Origin: Adiantum capillus-veneris | Lineage: Eukaryota; Streptophyta; Polypodiopsida; Polypodiales; Pteridaceae | Reading direction: 5' to 3' | DNA length: 21,000 bases | Assembly: GCA_014529385.2 (NCBI GenBank) | Contig: CM043971.1 | Coordinates: forward strand, 96,923,985-96,944,984 | Shown: positions 7,131 through 18,354 of the stretch, piece after piece | Position numbering within the stretch: the first letter of the stretch is position 1 | Layout of the letters: every line of letters starts with the position of its first letter | Translations under genes and position numbers: made by a program | Notes under the pieces: model-generated | The model's database searches: none | What the model saw: the letters and a program-made list of their open reading frames with translations, nothing else | Told to the model about the DNA's origin: nothing

Positions 7131-7652
7131 TCCTGTAGGTATGGTGTGTGTTATTTGTTTGTGCAGGTACAAGATATTGCATTCGAACTCAACTTTTCAG
7201 CATCATGAAGTCGTTGTTGTCATGTCAACTCCTAGTTGCATGCCAAGATTGTTGCCATCACAAAACACGTGTTTCTTGTCCATGTTTATTGCCTTATCTT
7301 TTTTAGCATTTATGCTTGCTTGTTTTAAGGGTGATGGGTGACAAAGAATTTGACATGATTTCTTGGTATTCTATCTTAGATTCAATATAGCTCCTGTAGG
7401 TATGGTGTGTGTTATTTGTTTGTGCAGGTACAAGATATTGCATTCGAACTCAACTTTTCAACATCATGAAGTCGTTGTTGTCATGTCAACTCCTAGTTGC
7501 ATGTTAAGATTGTTGCCATCACAAAACAGGTGTTTCTTGTCCATGTTTATTGCCTTATCTTTTTTAGCATTTATGCTTGCTTGTTTTAAGGGTGATGGGT
7601 GACAAAGAATTTGACATGATTTCTTGGTATTCTATCTTAGATTCAATATAGC
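7131..7652 (+). repeat. Tandem duplication, two 261-bp units
   Basis: Units 7131-7391 and 7392-7652 abut without a spacer and differ at four positions by my count (about 98.5% identical). The differences are at the CAGCATC/CAACATC, GCCAAG/GTTAAG and ACACG/ACAGG sites. The unit length is a multiple of three, and each copy holds the same short open frame (GMVCVICLCRYKILHSNST...). I doubt that frame is a gene, because it begins and ends at arbitrary points and matches nothing I know. Confidence 0.95.
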
Positions 7653-8698
7653 TTGAACTCATAACCCTTGTCTAGGTTTATTAATAAAAAATCATGGTTG
7701 CACTAGTTTGAAACAAGGTAGTACATTAGAGAGATTCCTTAATGCTATGGGATGCTTGCCTAATTATTAGTAGTTACCTTAGGCTCTTAATCCAATATAT
7801 GAAGCATCGTGTGCAATGTGTTTGGGCTTTCTCATATGCTTAATTCCTCTTGACCTTTACTTAGGTATTCTAAAGGAAGGTTTCATTATTGTGATGAGCC
7901 CGGGGAGGGTTGGGATTATTGCAGTATCAAGTTGAGCCCCCAATGCTCAAACCAAAGATTAAAGACACTAAATAAATGAATATGAAAACAATAAGAAAAA
8001 AAAAGGAGTCAAAAAGACTCTACGTGGCAAGAGAGTCTTAACATGAAAAAGACTTGAGGGGCTAGCAAAAAAGGGAATCTATTCAAGCGATGACTTCCAA
8101 ATGTGTGATTGTCTTTATTGTATCTAGAGTTGAGAATTATGTAGGATGTAGCCTTCAGTCAGCCCTCAGACATGAAACCATTGCTCTCGCGATTAAACAA
8201 CTCTAAATAACTATTGGGAATTAGGTGTGTGGACTATGGCGTTAACAGTTGACCTTTATTGCACTGCTAATCGTTCAACTAGTAAAGCTAGGGTACTTGA
8301 TTGGTTGACCTGTATAAGTGCCAATGTGGTTACTTATATGGTTTTTAAGGTTTAATGCTTAAGAAAGTTTTTTTTTTATTTTGTCACCAATCACTCTATA
8401 TGCTTGCTCATTGCATATTGCTCTTCATTGAAGATATTTTCCACCTCTCTCCTAGCTCTCTTGTTGCTCTTCTTTGGCATGTCTACTGTGGGTGGCCTTT
8501 TACTAGGTGTAAGATTTTATTTGATCCTTTCTTTGGTGGAGGTCAATTGCTTGTCTTGAGGGAGAGAAAATCTTCTAGCTTTGCAGCCTTCTTTTGGGCA
8601 CCTCTATGCTCGATTGTTTTCAAGAATCAAGGTTTAACATCATCACTAGTCATCGCATTTCAAAACCAAATAAAAGAGATTGCTTTACCTGCATAAAG
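7653..8698. other. No supported gene
   Basis: Moderately AT-rich DNA with short poly-A and poly-T runs (about 7,995 and 8,367). A 113-codon plus-strand frame at 8355-8696 is rich in Phe, Leu and Ser and starts on a T-run. I see no motif in it and do not call it. Confidence 0.5.
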
Positions 8699-9312
8699 CT
8701 AAGTCTCCTTGAGTGGATACTCCTTGTTGGGGTAGTCACACGTTCCCCAAGATGCGTTGGGCCGAAGCTCATCAATCCAAGCATCCAAATATAAGCCCAT
8801 CTCCTCTCTCTCATATAGGCACCAAGCATCACTGGGGTGCTGAGAAATAGGATACAATAGAGCATCTCTCCACAACCTGCAACTATTTACATGGTATAGG
8901 TCATGTGCATTCACCTAACAGAACTCTCTGTCAAGGCACTAGTACATATTACAAACCTATAAAAAATGGGCCGTGCCATGCAAGAAAAATATGCTTGCTC
9001 CTTTGGTCATGCGTATACTTGATTTGTGCATTCCACTTTTTGAAGGCTTTGTCAAAATGCTTTCTCCAAAATGTCTTCAATGTACGTTTGAGTGTGCGTT
9101 CGTGTATTTCTTTGCCCTTCAGGTGTAGATCAGTTACATGCTGCTTCTTAGACTCCCTTTTCTAGGCCATCTCTAGCACTTGCCTGCCAAAAGAACATAT
9201 ATTGTACACCAATGCACATGTATGAGTGGCAATGTTTTAACACATAACGACACCTACCATTCAAGTTTCCACCAATACACATGGTAGGAAAGCCACTAGA
9301 TCCAAACCTTAT
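8699..9312 (-). pseudogene. Fragmented minus-strand coding remnant, unrecognised
   Basis: Three minus-strand open segments follow each other leftward. 9312-9148 encodes GSSGFPTMCIGGNLNGRCRY and later WQASARDGLEK. 9161-8949 encodes RESKKQHVTDLHLKG, a Lys/Arg-rich RTLKTFWRKHFDKAFKKW and FLAWHGPFFIG. 8911-8699 encodes CRLWRDALLYPISQHPSDAW, YEREEMGLYLDAWIDELRPN and ASWGTCDYPNKEYPLKET. The first two meet at GLEK/RESKK by a one-base shift, and the second and third are separated by stops over about 40 nt. The composition is protein-like throughout, so this looks like one decayed gene, perhaps transposon-derived. I do not recognise the family. Confidence 0.35.
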
Positions 9313-11505
9313 TCAACATTCTATGTTTGCCTCTTTTAGGGTCAAAATCACCACCCTATAGAATGTCTAGTAGGTGACCATTCCTAATAGGATGGTAAAG
9401 CATAGTGCATTCAATTTAAATGAAAACATTGAGTTGACTTTTGATTAAACACAGGACAATACTTTCTCGTATGTATTGATGCCTGCATGTGTGACCTTGA
9501 CGAATACCAAAGGACACCCGGTGTTTTTACTACCCGGAAGAGCCACTACCTCTGTGTTGCCTACTCTCTCCTTATATTTTCTTTCTTGGATGCCACAATA
9601 GAGAGGATATGTTGATAAGGAACCAGGTGTTGCTCAATATGGTACCTCACTTTTGACAGTCTACTTAGATGTGGTTTCTTACTCAATTTAGTGTGGCTTG
9701 AGATACACTTTTGGGCTCTTAGTTGACGTGGTAGCTAGCATGGATGGTTGGGAGGTACTGCAGTTGCTTAGAGTGTTAGCCACATTCTTCTTTGTAATGA
9801 AATACAGCGTGATTGACGACATAGATAATGGTGATGGTGGAGGGTTTTCAACTGGCCATGTCCTTGTTAAGATTCTTATGGTGCTCTAAATGGATTCTTC
9901 TTGCCCCATATAATTCCTTTCTTTCAACACCAAAAAACTATGACAAATGTGGCCCAAAAGCTCGATACATTGGCCCCTTCTACTTAAGTTAGTCACTCTT
10001 CCTCCCTAATCAGCGGTGCTTCAATCCTCACTCTTCCATCCTAGACTCTCCAGGCCACGTATCCTTACTCATTGAGTACTCCGCCATGCTTATATCCCAA
10101 GATAAGCATGCTCCTAGCTTTGGACTCCTTCAGGTCCTTCCAAGATTCAACTAGGTCTCCTTATTCAGGTACATCATTTTTTATCTTCTCATTCAGGAAC
10201 ATCAATTTTGTTATTGCCAATTGGGCTAGACCTTTATTGTGCGTAGGCCAAGTCCAGACTCATCTCATGTCCCAATGTCAAGAGTTTCTAGTACCTGGTT
10301 ATTTACACGTGTAGGTGAGTGTGCAAGTGTTAAATTACTTTTAGTAGTTCATAATTGCTATGGTACGTAACATCTGCAAGGATGTGCTACTATACTTGCA
10401 ACAAAAATATATTTTCATGTGCACTCTTCTATGCATAGTGCTTTTGACTTGCATCAAGTTGTTCCCTATGGCAAGGCTGAGGTGTATGAGACAAGCGCAT
10501 GAAGTGAGTGTCTAACTATGTGGAATGTAGACAACCAATGAGAATTTGCATCTCAAAATTCCTTAGTGAGCTATCTCGACTTGCTGTCAGGACCACACCA
10601 ATCAGTGAGGTCCTTGACTCATGTGTTGTATGTGCTAAACTATCCAATTTTCTTCGTGTTTGTGTTGCAAACATCGGTCACCGTCTTTGGGAAGTAATAG
10701 CTCTTTGCTTCAATGTATTAACACTCTTTTAACAACTATTGTACAACATTTCTTGTGAAAGCATGCATAAGCATGTCTATAAGTGTTGAATCTCACAAGA
10801 AACATGTAGAAGGATACACATTCTGACATTCAATGCATGTGCATGTACTTAGACCTCTTGACAACCCAAGCTGTTGAGATAGAATGGATTATGGAGTCTT
10901 TTGAAACATGCAAGCTACAATCTCATCTTTGGCCAATTGCAAGATAATCTAGACACACTTTTGAGGCATGAACAAAAAAAAAAAATCTTAGGCATGAACA
11001 CGATTGTGAATTTTTGTTACTGCACCTTATTCATATGGCAAGCCTTGCATGAAAAGGAACAAAAGGGCGACTGGCTGTGGCAATAAAGTTCGTCGGCCAC
11101 TAGTTTGATAATCACTATAGTTACTAGCCCTTTGAGCGTCTCTACAAAATTAGTCCCCTAGAGCTTTCAATTATTGGGGTGGACCATTCACTACTAGAGG
11201 GCACATCAGTAGCTTCATCCAAGAAACTTAAGTGATTCAAGCCTAACTAGGCTTTCCTTTTGTACCCGAGGGTCGAGCCCTACATGCCTTTGTTTCAAAA
11301 GTTATTTTCTTTGATATAATGCTTGCACCTCTTATGGTAGTGATAGCCGTTTTTCAGCTTTCCATAATTGCAATAGTAAGCTACCTCACCCTACCAAATC
11401 ACTCAAACATTTTGGTTATCCCTACCATTTCACTGTACATAGGCGTGTGTGAGTTAGGGGACTTTTCCCATATCTTCTTAAAAACCCTTAATTAGCTAGT
11501 CACTG
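9313..11505. other. No supported gene
   Basis: Only short, scattered open frames occur on either strand, none with recognisable motifs or consistent coding composition. A 12-13 nt poly-A run lies near 10,973-10,985. This is probably old decayed repeat or intergenic sequence. Confidence 0.5.
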
Positions 11506-12045
11506 GGCTAGTTGAGCCAAAAAAATAAAAAATATAAGTATATTATGGCTCATTTGTGTGTAAATATTTCATTGTATATAGGGTCTAAATAAAAGGATTT
11601 TTCATAATTATTTTGGTATTTATTTAAATATTTATACCTATGGTGTGTTATTTATGCTATGTACATTGACTCATCATTACCATATTTTTTCTTACCATTT
11701 TGCATACTATTTATTCCATATAAAAATAATTTCATGCAAGATTCTCTTATTTTTGGTGTAACTCCATCCCAACCAAAAACTAGTTTTATTTATGTGTATA
11801 TTTTTTCACTATTGTGATTTTTCCTTGCTACATCTATTCTCTTTTACTCTCATAAATTAGAACACAAAAAATAGTCATCTTTTTATGGTATACTTATAAT
11901 GAGAGAGATTTATTTTGACCGCTTTATATTTTTTCCGCCTATATTATTTATATTTGACATGTACATATTTTTTAGACCCCTCAATATTTAATTTTCTTAG
12001 TTGTACTATTCATTTATATCATGATCTCAACAATATCTTCAATTA
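11506..12045. other. AT-rich segment without genes
   Basis: Strongly AT-rich, with many TATTTAT/TTATTT runs and stops in all frames. It immediately precedes the start of LTR-like sequence at about 12.07 kb. Confidence 0.55.
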
Positions 12046-12069
12046 TAGACCTACCAAATAAGGTCAAGG

Positions 12070-13130
12070 GTATGTGGAATGCATGCATGCACCATGGGGA
12101 GCTCACTCTTGGAGGTATTCAAAAGAATCATCCAAAGAAGGACCTCACAAGGACTTTGTGTAGTGGAAAAAACAGTCGGTTTTGTTGAATTTTTAAAGAT
12201 CACATGCTCCCCAAATTTGAAACAGTGATACAAACAAAAGTTGTAGCTCGTGAGTTGAAATTTTACCTCAAATTTTTTCATATTTTTTTGAGCTACGAGC
12301 TGTGAGCTATGATTTTATTGGTGGACCCCAGTTTCCCCATGCTATGCAGCCACACTCCCTCTTCCACTTTATCATTTTTCTCTTTCACACACACTCCTCC
12401 CTCTCCTTCCCACTCCCAAACCTGCAACTCCCATGTCCTAATTCATCCTCTTCACCATTGAAACATCTCTCACACCTCCATAGCCTTCATCCTCCATTTC
12501 TACACCCTATGTGTCCCCCTTTCTCTCTACATATATGTCCATATTACCATACTCTCTTCAACTTTGTAAAGAACTTCAAAAAATCAGTAAAAATCCAAAG
12601 ATAACCTCTGCAAATGAATGCTTTTATCATGAATTTTCCAAGGCTTGAAGATAACATAGCTTCATCGACACGCGCTACTTCGCCATGCTGACCGCTTCTT
12701 CTACCGGTACTGTAAAGAGGTGAATGTCAACTTCTCCAAGCTTCAACCTTGCTTTATAACCTTATCCCTTCTCTACCTTTTCTCATCATATATCTCACCA
12801 TTTGGTGAATGATTTTGTAAATATTTTTTAGTGATAATTACTAACTACTAACCACTAACCTTATTGTAAAATGCATCCTCTACTAGAGTAGGCACTCCCA
12901 AATTATTCACTCAATCCTCTCTCCTTTCATCCTCAATAATTTTCTTCCCTTGAGCCCACATCCATGTGACTCAAAAGACAAGAGAGACCCACCCTCCTTA
13001 AAAAAAATAAAAATATACATAATCTTTTATTCCTTCAAATAAACTTGATTAGGCCTAATCCAAATCGGGGCTTCTAAAACCTATAAATAGAGCCCTTCTC
13101 TCCCTTGTAAATCACCACATGATCACACTA
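12070..13130 (+). repeat. Diverged LTR, upstream (U3-like) part, related to the LTR at 2.67 kb
   Basis: Several blocks occur in the same order as in 2,668-3,100. These are TGTGGA...GCATGCACCATG at about 12,073, GACTTTGTGTAGTGGAA at about 12,152, GAATTTTTAAAGAT at about 12,187, AAAAGTTGTAGCTCGTGAG at about 12,237, ATTGGTGGACCCCA at about 12,318, and a C/T-rich tract of CACACACTCC type at about 12,387. A TATA box (CCTATAAATAGAGCC, about 13,080-13,093) with a downstream pyrimidine tract fits an LTR promoter. The left edge is not precise. No pol sequence lies to its left, so this is the 5' LTR of the gag-bearing element at 15 kb, or a solo LTR. Confidence 0.5.
13082..13090 (+). promoter_or_regulatory. 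TATA box, probable LTR promoter
   Basis: TATAAATAG sits within an LTR-like block. It is followed about 30 nt later by the likely transcription start region (CTCTCCCTTGTAAATC). Confidence 0.5.
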
Positions 13131-13295
13131 CATGTAATAGGACTAATCTTTGAAGTTCTTAAAGTCGAAAAGAATGTAGTAGGGCATATCTTTCGTTTAG
13201 CACGATTTGAAAGATTGTTGAATACTCTGTTAAATAGAGCTTATATGAATGAGTTTGAGATATTAAGAGAGAACATATATTCTTTTTTTAAATAA
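13119..13295 (+). other. 58-codon ORF just downstream of the TATA box (doubtful gene)
   Basis: ATG at 13119 lies about 30 nt after TATAAATAG, and the frame stays open to TAA at 13293-13295. It encodes a basic, Leu-rich peptide (EVLKVEKNVVGHIFRLARFE, then RLLNTLLNRAYMNEFEILRE). The helical, protein-like composition is the only support. Chance is a fair alternative at this length. Confidence 0.15.
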
Positions 13296-14280
13296 TACAC
13301 TAAAGAAATATTTGATAAAGATTAATGAATAATAGATAGTTTCTCTATAAACAGTAAAATTGAGATTTTTATTAATATCAGTATTTTATATTTATGTATT
13401 CTAGCTTAAAATGCATGGGTGGGCTTAAAATAAGTTGAAAAAGTAGTGGAGACCCAAAAATAGAGGTTTTATGAGTCGCGACCTAAAAGTTGCATTTTTA
13501 GCCAAACAAAAACGTTTTTTGTAATTCTGTCTACGTTGCCTTGTAGACCAAACCTATTCCCGTCGTTTTGAGTACCTGGATTACTCTGTTCTGAGTTTGT
13601 TTGTTAAAGTTATGATGAAAACAAACAGAAAGCAGCAGCAGTGTAGTATACACAGGGACAGACAGACATACAACATCATACAGTTCTCCCTGCTATCAAC
13701 CAAGAAGTGGATTATTTCTTCATGGTAGAGTATGGCAATTGAGATTATGAAGGTATATAATTATGTTGTTTACTTTGATTATCATGTTAAATTGGTTGCA
13801 TGAGTATGTTCTTTTGGCTATTTTGTAGGCGATGCAGAAATCAATGTGTGAAATAGGATCTGTGCAAAGTGTCATGATAAAAATCTAACATTTACGGATC
13901 GCTTAGCGATCACGTTCTTATCTTATTCTCACAGGTATACTTGGTGCGAAAATCGAGTTGATTGAACGCCTAAAAAGCGGCTATTTTGAGAAGTCGCAGG
14001 CTTTTGGAGAAAAAGAAGGATAAAATCACGATGAGTGGTGCGTTTGGGGATCATTCACAGATCTCCTCTTCTACGAGTGTGAGTGCGAGTGAGACGCTAT
14101 ATGCAAGCGAACTAAAGCTCGGGGGTGGTCGGAAGGTTCGAGCTCCGTACAACGGAGTGTGCCCATATTCAATTGCTCCTCTGTTGTATCAAAACTCTAC
14201 AAAAATCCATCAATACAAAGATCTCTTTCTCTATCTTTTGCTGCCTATCTCTATTATTCTGTTCCTGTGACACTACACCA
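13296..14280. other. Apparent insertion inside the second LTR, nature unclear
   Basis: The LTR at 2.67-3.9 kb has nothing resembling this stretch between the blocks that match 12.07-13.13 kb and 14.3-15.06 kb. The right part (13,930-14,160) is richer in CG dinucleotides than its surroundings. It holds a short frame GILGAKIELIERLKSGYF after a possible acceptor (CTCACAG at 13,934) and another at 13986-14270 (DKITMSGAFGDHSQISSSTS). GATCGCT/AGCGATC (13,897-13,911) is a perfect 7-bp inverted repeat. No mobile-element ends or target duplications were identified. Confidence 0.3.
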
Positions 14281-14299
14281 CACCATTCTCAACACATAA

Positions 14300-15064
14300 C
14301 ACACCACTCTTCAAGCCTAGTTTTGTAGAGTGTGTGCATTGTGAGTGCTCTATTCCATCACTACACATAGGTGCATGGAGAAGCTTGAAGTTAGTTATGC
14401 CATCTAGAGGAGTGGAGTGATACTATACTCTGCAATCACACTTGTAGCCTACTCTCATCCATAAATAAGATTCATAGTTTTGGGTGCAATTGTATGCTGT
14501 AACTACGACTTTTCTCTCCAAATTGATTTGATAAGTTGGCTCATCAGGTGGTTGAAGGTATATTGTCCTTGAAGTTTGTTGTGCCATTTCATGCTTGGTG
14601 GTTTGAGGGCTTGTTGAATTGTTTGCCAAAACTTTCAATTGTAAGAGGGTGCTCGGTGAGAGGGCTCCCGTGACCCTAAGACAATTTGTGTATTGGCAAC
14701 AAGGTCAAGTTTTGTGTTGTCTCTCTATTTCTCATCAAGCTTTGTGCGCATCTAGTCTTTAAGGCTAAGACTGAGTTGCTCAAGTTGATTTGTGCGCTTT
14801 ACCTCTCTCTGGCGTGGTGAATGTTTGTGTTTGGTGTGTGTGGCTATCTTGCATTCCCCTCTCTTTGTGCATTTGAGTACAAGGAGATATCACGTGCGTC
14901 CTAGTTCGCATCTACAACTAGGTGGTGCCCCTTTTCTTGTTTGGTTTCTGGCTGTGGGTTGTTGTTGTCTCTGATTGTGCTTGCCCCAGCCCCATTTGAG
15001 CAGCACGGGAACCTTGAAGGGTGTTTAGAGTTCGTTCTTCTTGTTGCCCGCCCGGACCGCCTCA
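14300..15064 (+). repeat. Downstream (R-U5-like) part of the second LTR
   Basis: Blocks matching the end of the first LTR are GTGAGTGCTCTATTCCATC (about 14,341), GGAGAAGCTTGAAGTTAG (about 14,377) and CGCATCTACAACTAGGTGGT (about 14,908). The last block matches 19 of 24 positions around 3,812-3,835 by eye. It ends GGACCGCCTCA, three nt before a primer-binding-like sequence. No ORF is called. Confidence 0.5.
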
Positions 15065-15067
15065 AAT

Positions 15068-15084
15068 TGGTGCCCCCACTGAGG
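15068..15084 (+). promoter_or_regulatory. Probable primer-binding site of LTR retrotransposon
   Basis: TGGTGCCCCCACTGAGG begins with TGG, the complement of a tRNA CCA end, three nt after the LTR's terminal CA. It lies about 290 bp ahead of a gag ORF. I cannot assign the tRNA with confidence; it is not the tRNA-Met type. Confidence 0.55.
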
Positions 15085-15376
15085 AATTACTTTGTGCTTA
15101 TTGTTGTTGTATTGCATGCATGCTTGAATTTTAGCATAATCAAGTAGATTATATGAATCATGAAAACTTGTATGACCGAGTTGAATTTCAAGGCAAAAAA
15201 AATTGATATAGAATATGGTTTGGATTAGCATAACATAAGAAAGGAAAACAAATTTTCACATAAAAATCTAGAATTCATGTTGAAAGACCTTTCAAAACTT
15301 TGTGTAGTTAGTTGATGTCATGAGAGAAAATGATTGTTTGGAACTAATCTTTGTGTGGTTCTAGCATTGAGAGACT

Positions 15377-15982
15377 ATGACACGCTATACCTTTGATGAT
15401 ATCCCAATCTTCTTCGAAAATCTAGAAGAAGATGTTGATGATTTTCTTGTTGATTTTAGAATGGTTTGTTGTATCCTTGGTAAAAGGGATGACATTGAAA
15501 AAGGGGATTTTCTATTGCTATGCCTTAGAGGCAACGCTGAGCAATGGTTTTGGAGTATGTCTTCTCAGATTGAAGATGGGTATACCCAAATTTCCAAAGC
15601 TTTGAAGACCAGATTCTCTAAATTTCCAACAACAGAGAAAGCATGGGCTTCATTAGGGAGACTTCAAGAACATGGTGAAGACTACTATGCTTATGAGGAT
15701 ATTTTTTCTCGTCAATGGGGAGGATATGGGTTTAGCTCTACATTTCCAGATTATTAAAAAATGGAGCAATTTATTTCGGGTTTATCTCCTTTCCTAAAGA
15801 CTAAGGTTACTTGTAGTGGACCCTCTACCTTTGAAGAAGCGGTCAATACATTAGGAAATTTCGGAGGTCATTTGGAGGGCCTTCTAAGAAAATGTATTTT
15901 TTGCACTCTCTCTCTAGAAAAAATGGCATATAAAAGAGCTGGGTCTTTCATAGTAAAACTTCAAAAAGTGTACTTTAAGTAG
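15377..15982 (+). pseudogene. Retrotransposon Gag (truncated, one in-frame stop)
   Basis: ATG at 15377 opens a frame encoding MTRYTFDDIPIFFENLEEDV, then DDFLVDFRMVCCIL, LCLRGNAEQWFW, YTQISKALKTRFS and later FISGLSPFLKTKVTC. LRGNAEQWF followed by a helical L..RF region is the retrotransposon Gag capsid-like signature. TAA at 15755-15757 interrupts it, but the same frame continues to 15982. Coding similarity fades after about 15,880 (EEAVNTLGNFGGHL), with no zinc knuckle or protease, so the element is cut off near 15.9-16.0 kb. It lies downstream of the primer site at 15,068, as expected for gag. The LTR is related to that of the Tat-type element on the left, so this is probably another member of that group. 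Confidence 0.72.
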
Positions 15983-17414
15983 ATTCCTTACTCCTCTGAA
16001 CATTCGTTCGTAGTGATTGAGGGATAATCCTCTTTTCAGTTGCATTGAATGAACAACGTCAATACGGAGGGAATGAGGCTAACATGGAGGGACGAATCCG
16101 CAGCCGCTATTCACTTTCCATTAAACCTGCACATTTGGCTAATGGCGCACTCCTCAAATGGCACAAGTGTTACCCAGAAACGAGCCAAATATCACCTTCA
16201 CATTGATTTGGACAATGAGTACCAACCATTGATTAAGCGCAGTAAAACAAACACACATATACCTCCCGCCTCCATAGACACGCTCAGAGCTCAAGGAGCT
16301 AAACACATAGATATCTGGACGAGAGGCTCTCTCTACCCTAAGAATCCAATAACTAATGCGTCTCCACCGTTTTTCAATCCTACAAGCTTATTGACCTTTG
16401 CTGGTGATGGAGAAAAGGGCCTTCTGGGTTATTGTAAATCACTTACAAGAGAAGCTGAAACTTACAAGAGCATTCTCCAAGCTCAACAATGTGAGATTGT
16501 TCGCCTTTCACATTTACATTCTACAGATCAGGTTACCATTTTGCAACATAAAACAGAGGTACAAGAACTGAAAGGAAAGGTCCGAAGTTGTCAAATGAGG
16601 GACACCATCTTGGGTGGTCGTATCCGAAAGAAGAAATTGCGCAATCTTGAAACATTGCAGGTTGCATCAGGAGGTCACAAGAAAAGAATCTGAGCATTAA
16701 GGTGATGCTTCTTGGTTGGCTACATTGTCTTAGTTAAGTAATCTCTTTGTTTTTTCTTGTTATGCATTGTTTTCATGTGCCTAAATAGTGTTAGTGAAGC
16801 AAATTTTCTGTTATTTACTTATGCATTGTCTTCATGTAGAGATTCAATCTATCCTGACAAGGAAAACATTGACCCCAAAGCCAATATAGGAAAGAGATTG
16901 AAGCCACTTATAAGTAGAAGCCTGGCAGCAGATATAGTACATGACAAGAAGTTTAAGGTTCTACAAAGAAATGTAGTGGACCGCTTTATTTCAGAGAACT
17001 CAGTGCCTGCAAAAGAGATACAAGGCACACTTGATTCACTTGGTGTAAGCAAAAGAGGATATTCGGCTATCCAAAAGTCTGTCTCATCCATCTTTGTTAG
17101 GAAGGGTATAAAATCCAAACTTCTACCATCAGCCTCAAGTGTTTGGAAAGAGAGGCTTCAGCTTAACGAGGCACAGGGAACTGCGGATACTACAGAAGAG
17201 AATGGTGGAGTTTTACAACATCACATTTGAAGAGTCACGTGGGCTATTACATTTTGTGTTAAAACTGGATGAGTGTGAGCTTGTTAAAGAGAAAAAGCTA
17301 GAGCGTGTTACTATTACTTTAATGAATAGAGCCCTCTCAAAGTGTCCCAGTGATGATCCTTTATATTTTAGTGTTCAATCAGAATCTAACATATGGTGGC
17401 TTGGTGCGTTTGAG

Positions 17415-17482
17415 GTAAGCGATATTCTCAAGTAAGCTCAAATGTTCAGATCTACTTAAGTCTCATTTATTTTGTGTTGCAG
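17415..17482 (+). other. Intron, 68 nt, phase 0
   Basis: Donor GAG|GTAAGC and acceptor TTGTGTTGCAG|GTAAAG join GAFE to VKKEDHEILYW without changing the codon phase. Confidence 0.7.
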
Positions 17483-18354
17483 GTAAAGAAAGAAGATCAT
17501 GAGATTCTATATTGGGTGTTCCATCGAACTAATATTTCAGAGCTGATTGATCGACAGACTAACCAGGGAGAGGTACTACGTCTAGATGGAAGGGGAGACT
17601 TTCAAGTTCAGTGGCATCTTGCAGGTGACCTTAAAACATTAAAGTGCATGTATAATTGTGGAATGGGTGCAATGGCAAAGTCACCGTGTTTGTTCTGCAT
17701 GGAGCCTGCAAAGGTCATGGACCCAAAGTGGTGGAGAAAAGCTCCAACACGTCACATTGAGGATCCTGCTTTTCGACCAGTTTTGAAAATACCACTTGTG
17801 AATGTCCACATTTGTACAATGCATGCCCTTTGTAGAATTGTGGAGAAATTGGTCTATTTATACATCGGGTTTGCTTGGAAGATTAAGAACTCCGCAGAAC
17901 GACAAGTAGCCCTGCAGTGCTTAGAAATGGTACTGTCGGATATGGGGCTTCATGGTGGCAATGTGAAAATCCAACGGGATGAAAAGAGATCAACTGCTGA
18001 GAAGGATGTCCCATGCAAACCATCCATCGGTGGGGTGAAGGCACGGAGGTTTTTATCTAAGCCCCAAGGTACAAGAGATCCAAAGCTAACAAAACATGGA
18101 AAAATATATAACACATCTTATGTTAGCAAGGTAGAGTATCAGAGCTGGAAAAAGCTACATATTACAGTGAAAGACCACGAACCAACTACTCGTAACGCGA
18201 AGGCTGAGGTTTGGCGATCAATATACTCCTATTTTTGATGTGCGACAAAGATGACTGGTCACAAGGTGATATGAACAAGTTCAAGGAAAATCTCAACCTT
18301 CTGAAAAAATCATTCAAGACAGCATGGACAGACACCCAGATTACTCACTACATG

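Noticed and set aside
7099-7602. Two near-identical 79-80 codon ORFs as a duplicated small gene
   Set aside because: Both arise from the 261-bp duplication and have arbitrary ends and no recognisable motif; the repeat is real but the gene is not supported.
9698-9889. 63-codon plus-strand ORF with Gly-rich end
   Set aside because: Isolated, no motif, and flanked by stops on all sides in decayed DNA.
12302-12604. 100-codon ORF rich in Pro, His and Ser
   Set aside because: It lies in the pyrimidine-rich part of an LTR that is collinear with non-coding LTR sequence at about 3 kb.
13897-13911. 7-bp perfect inverted repeat as an operator or terminator
   Set aside because: A single short palindrome in plant DNA with no associated gene boundary; chance is adequate.
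13935-14010. SAP-like DNA-binding motif (GILGAKIELIERLKSG)
   Set aside because: Too short, out of frame with neighbouring open sequence and without the rest of the domain.
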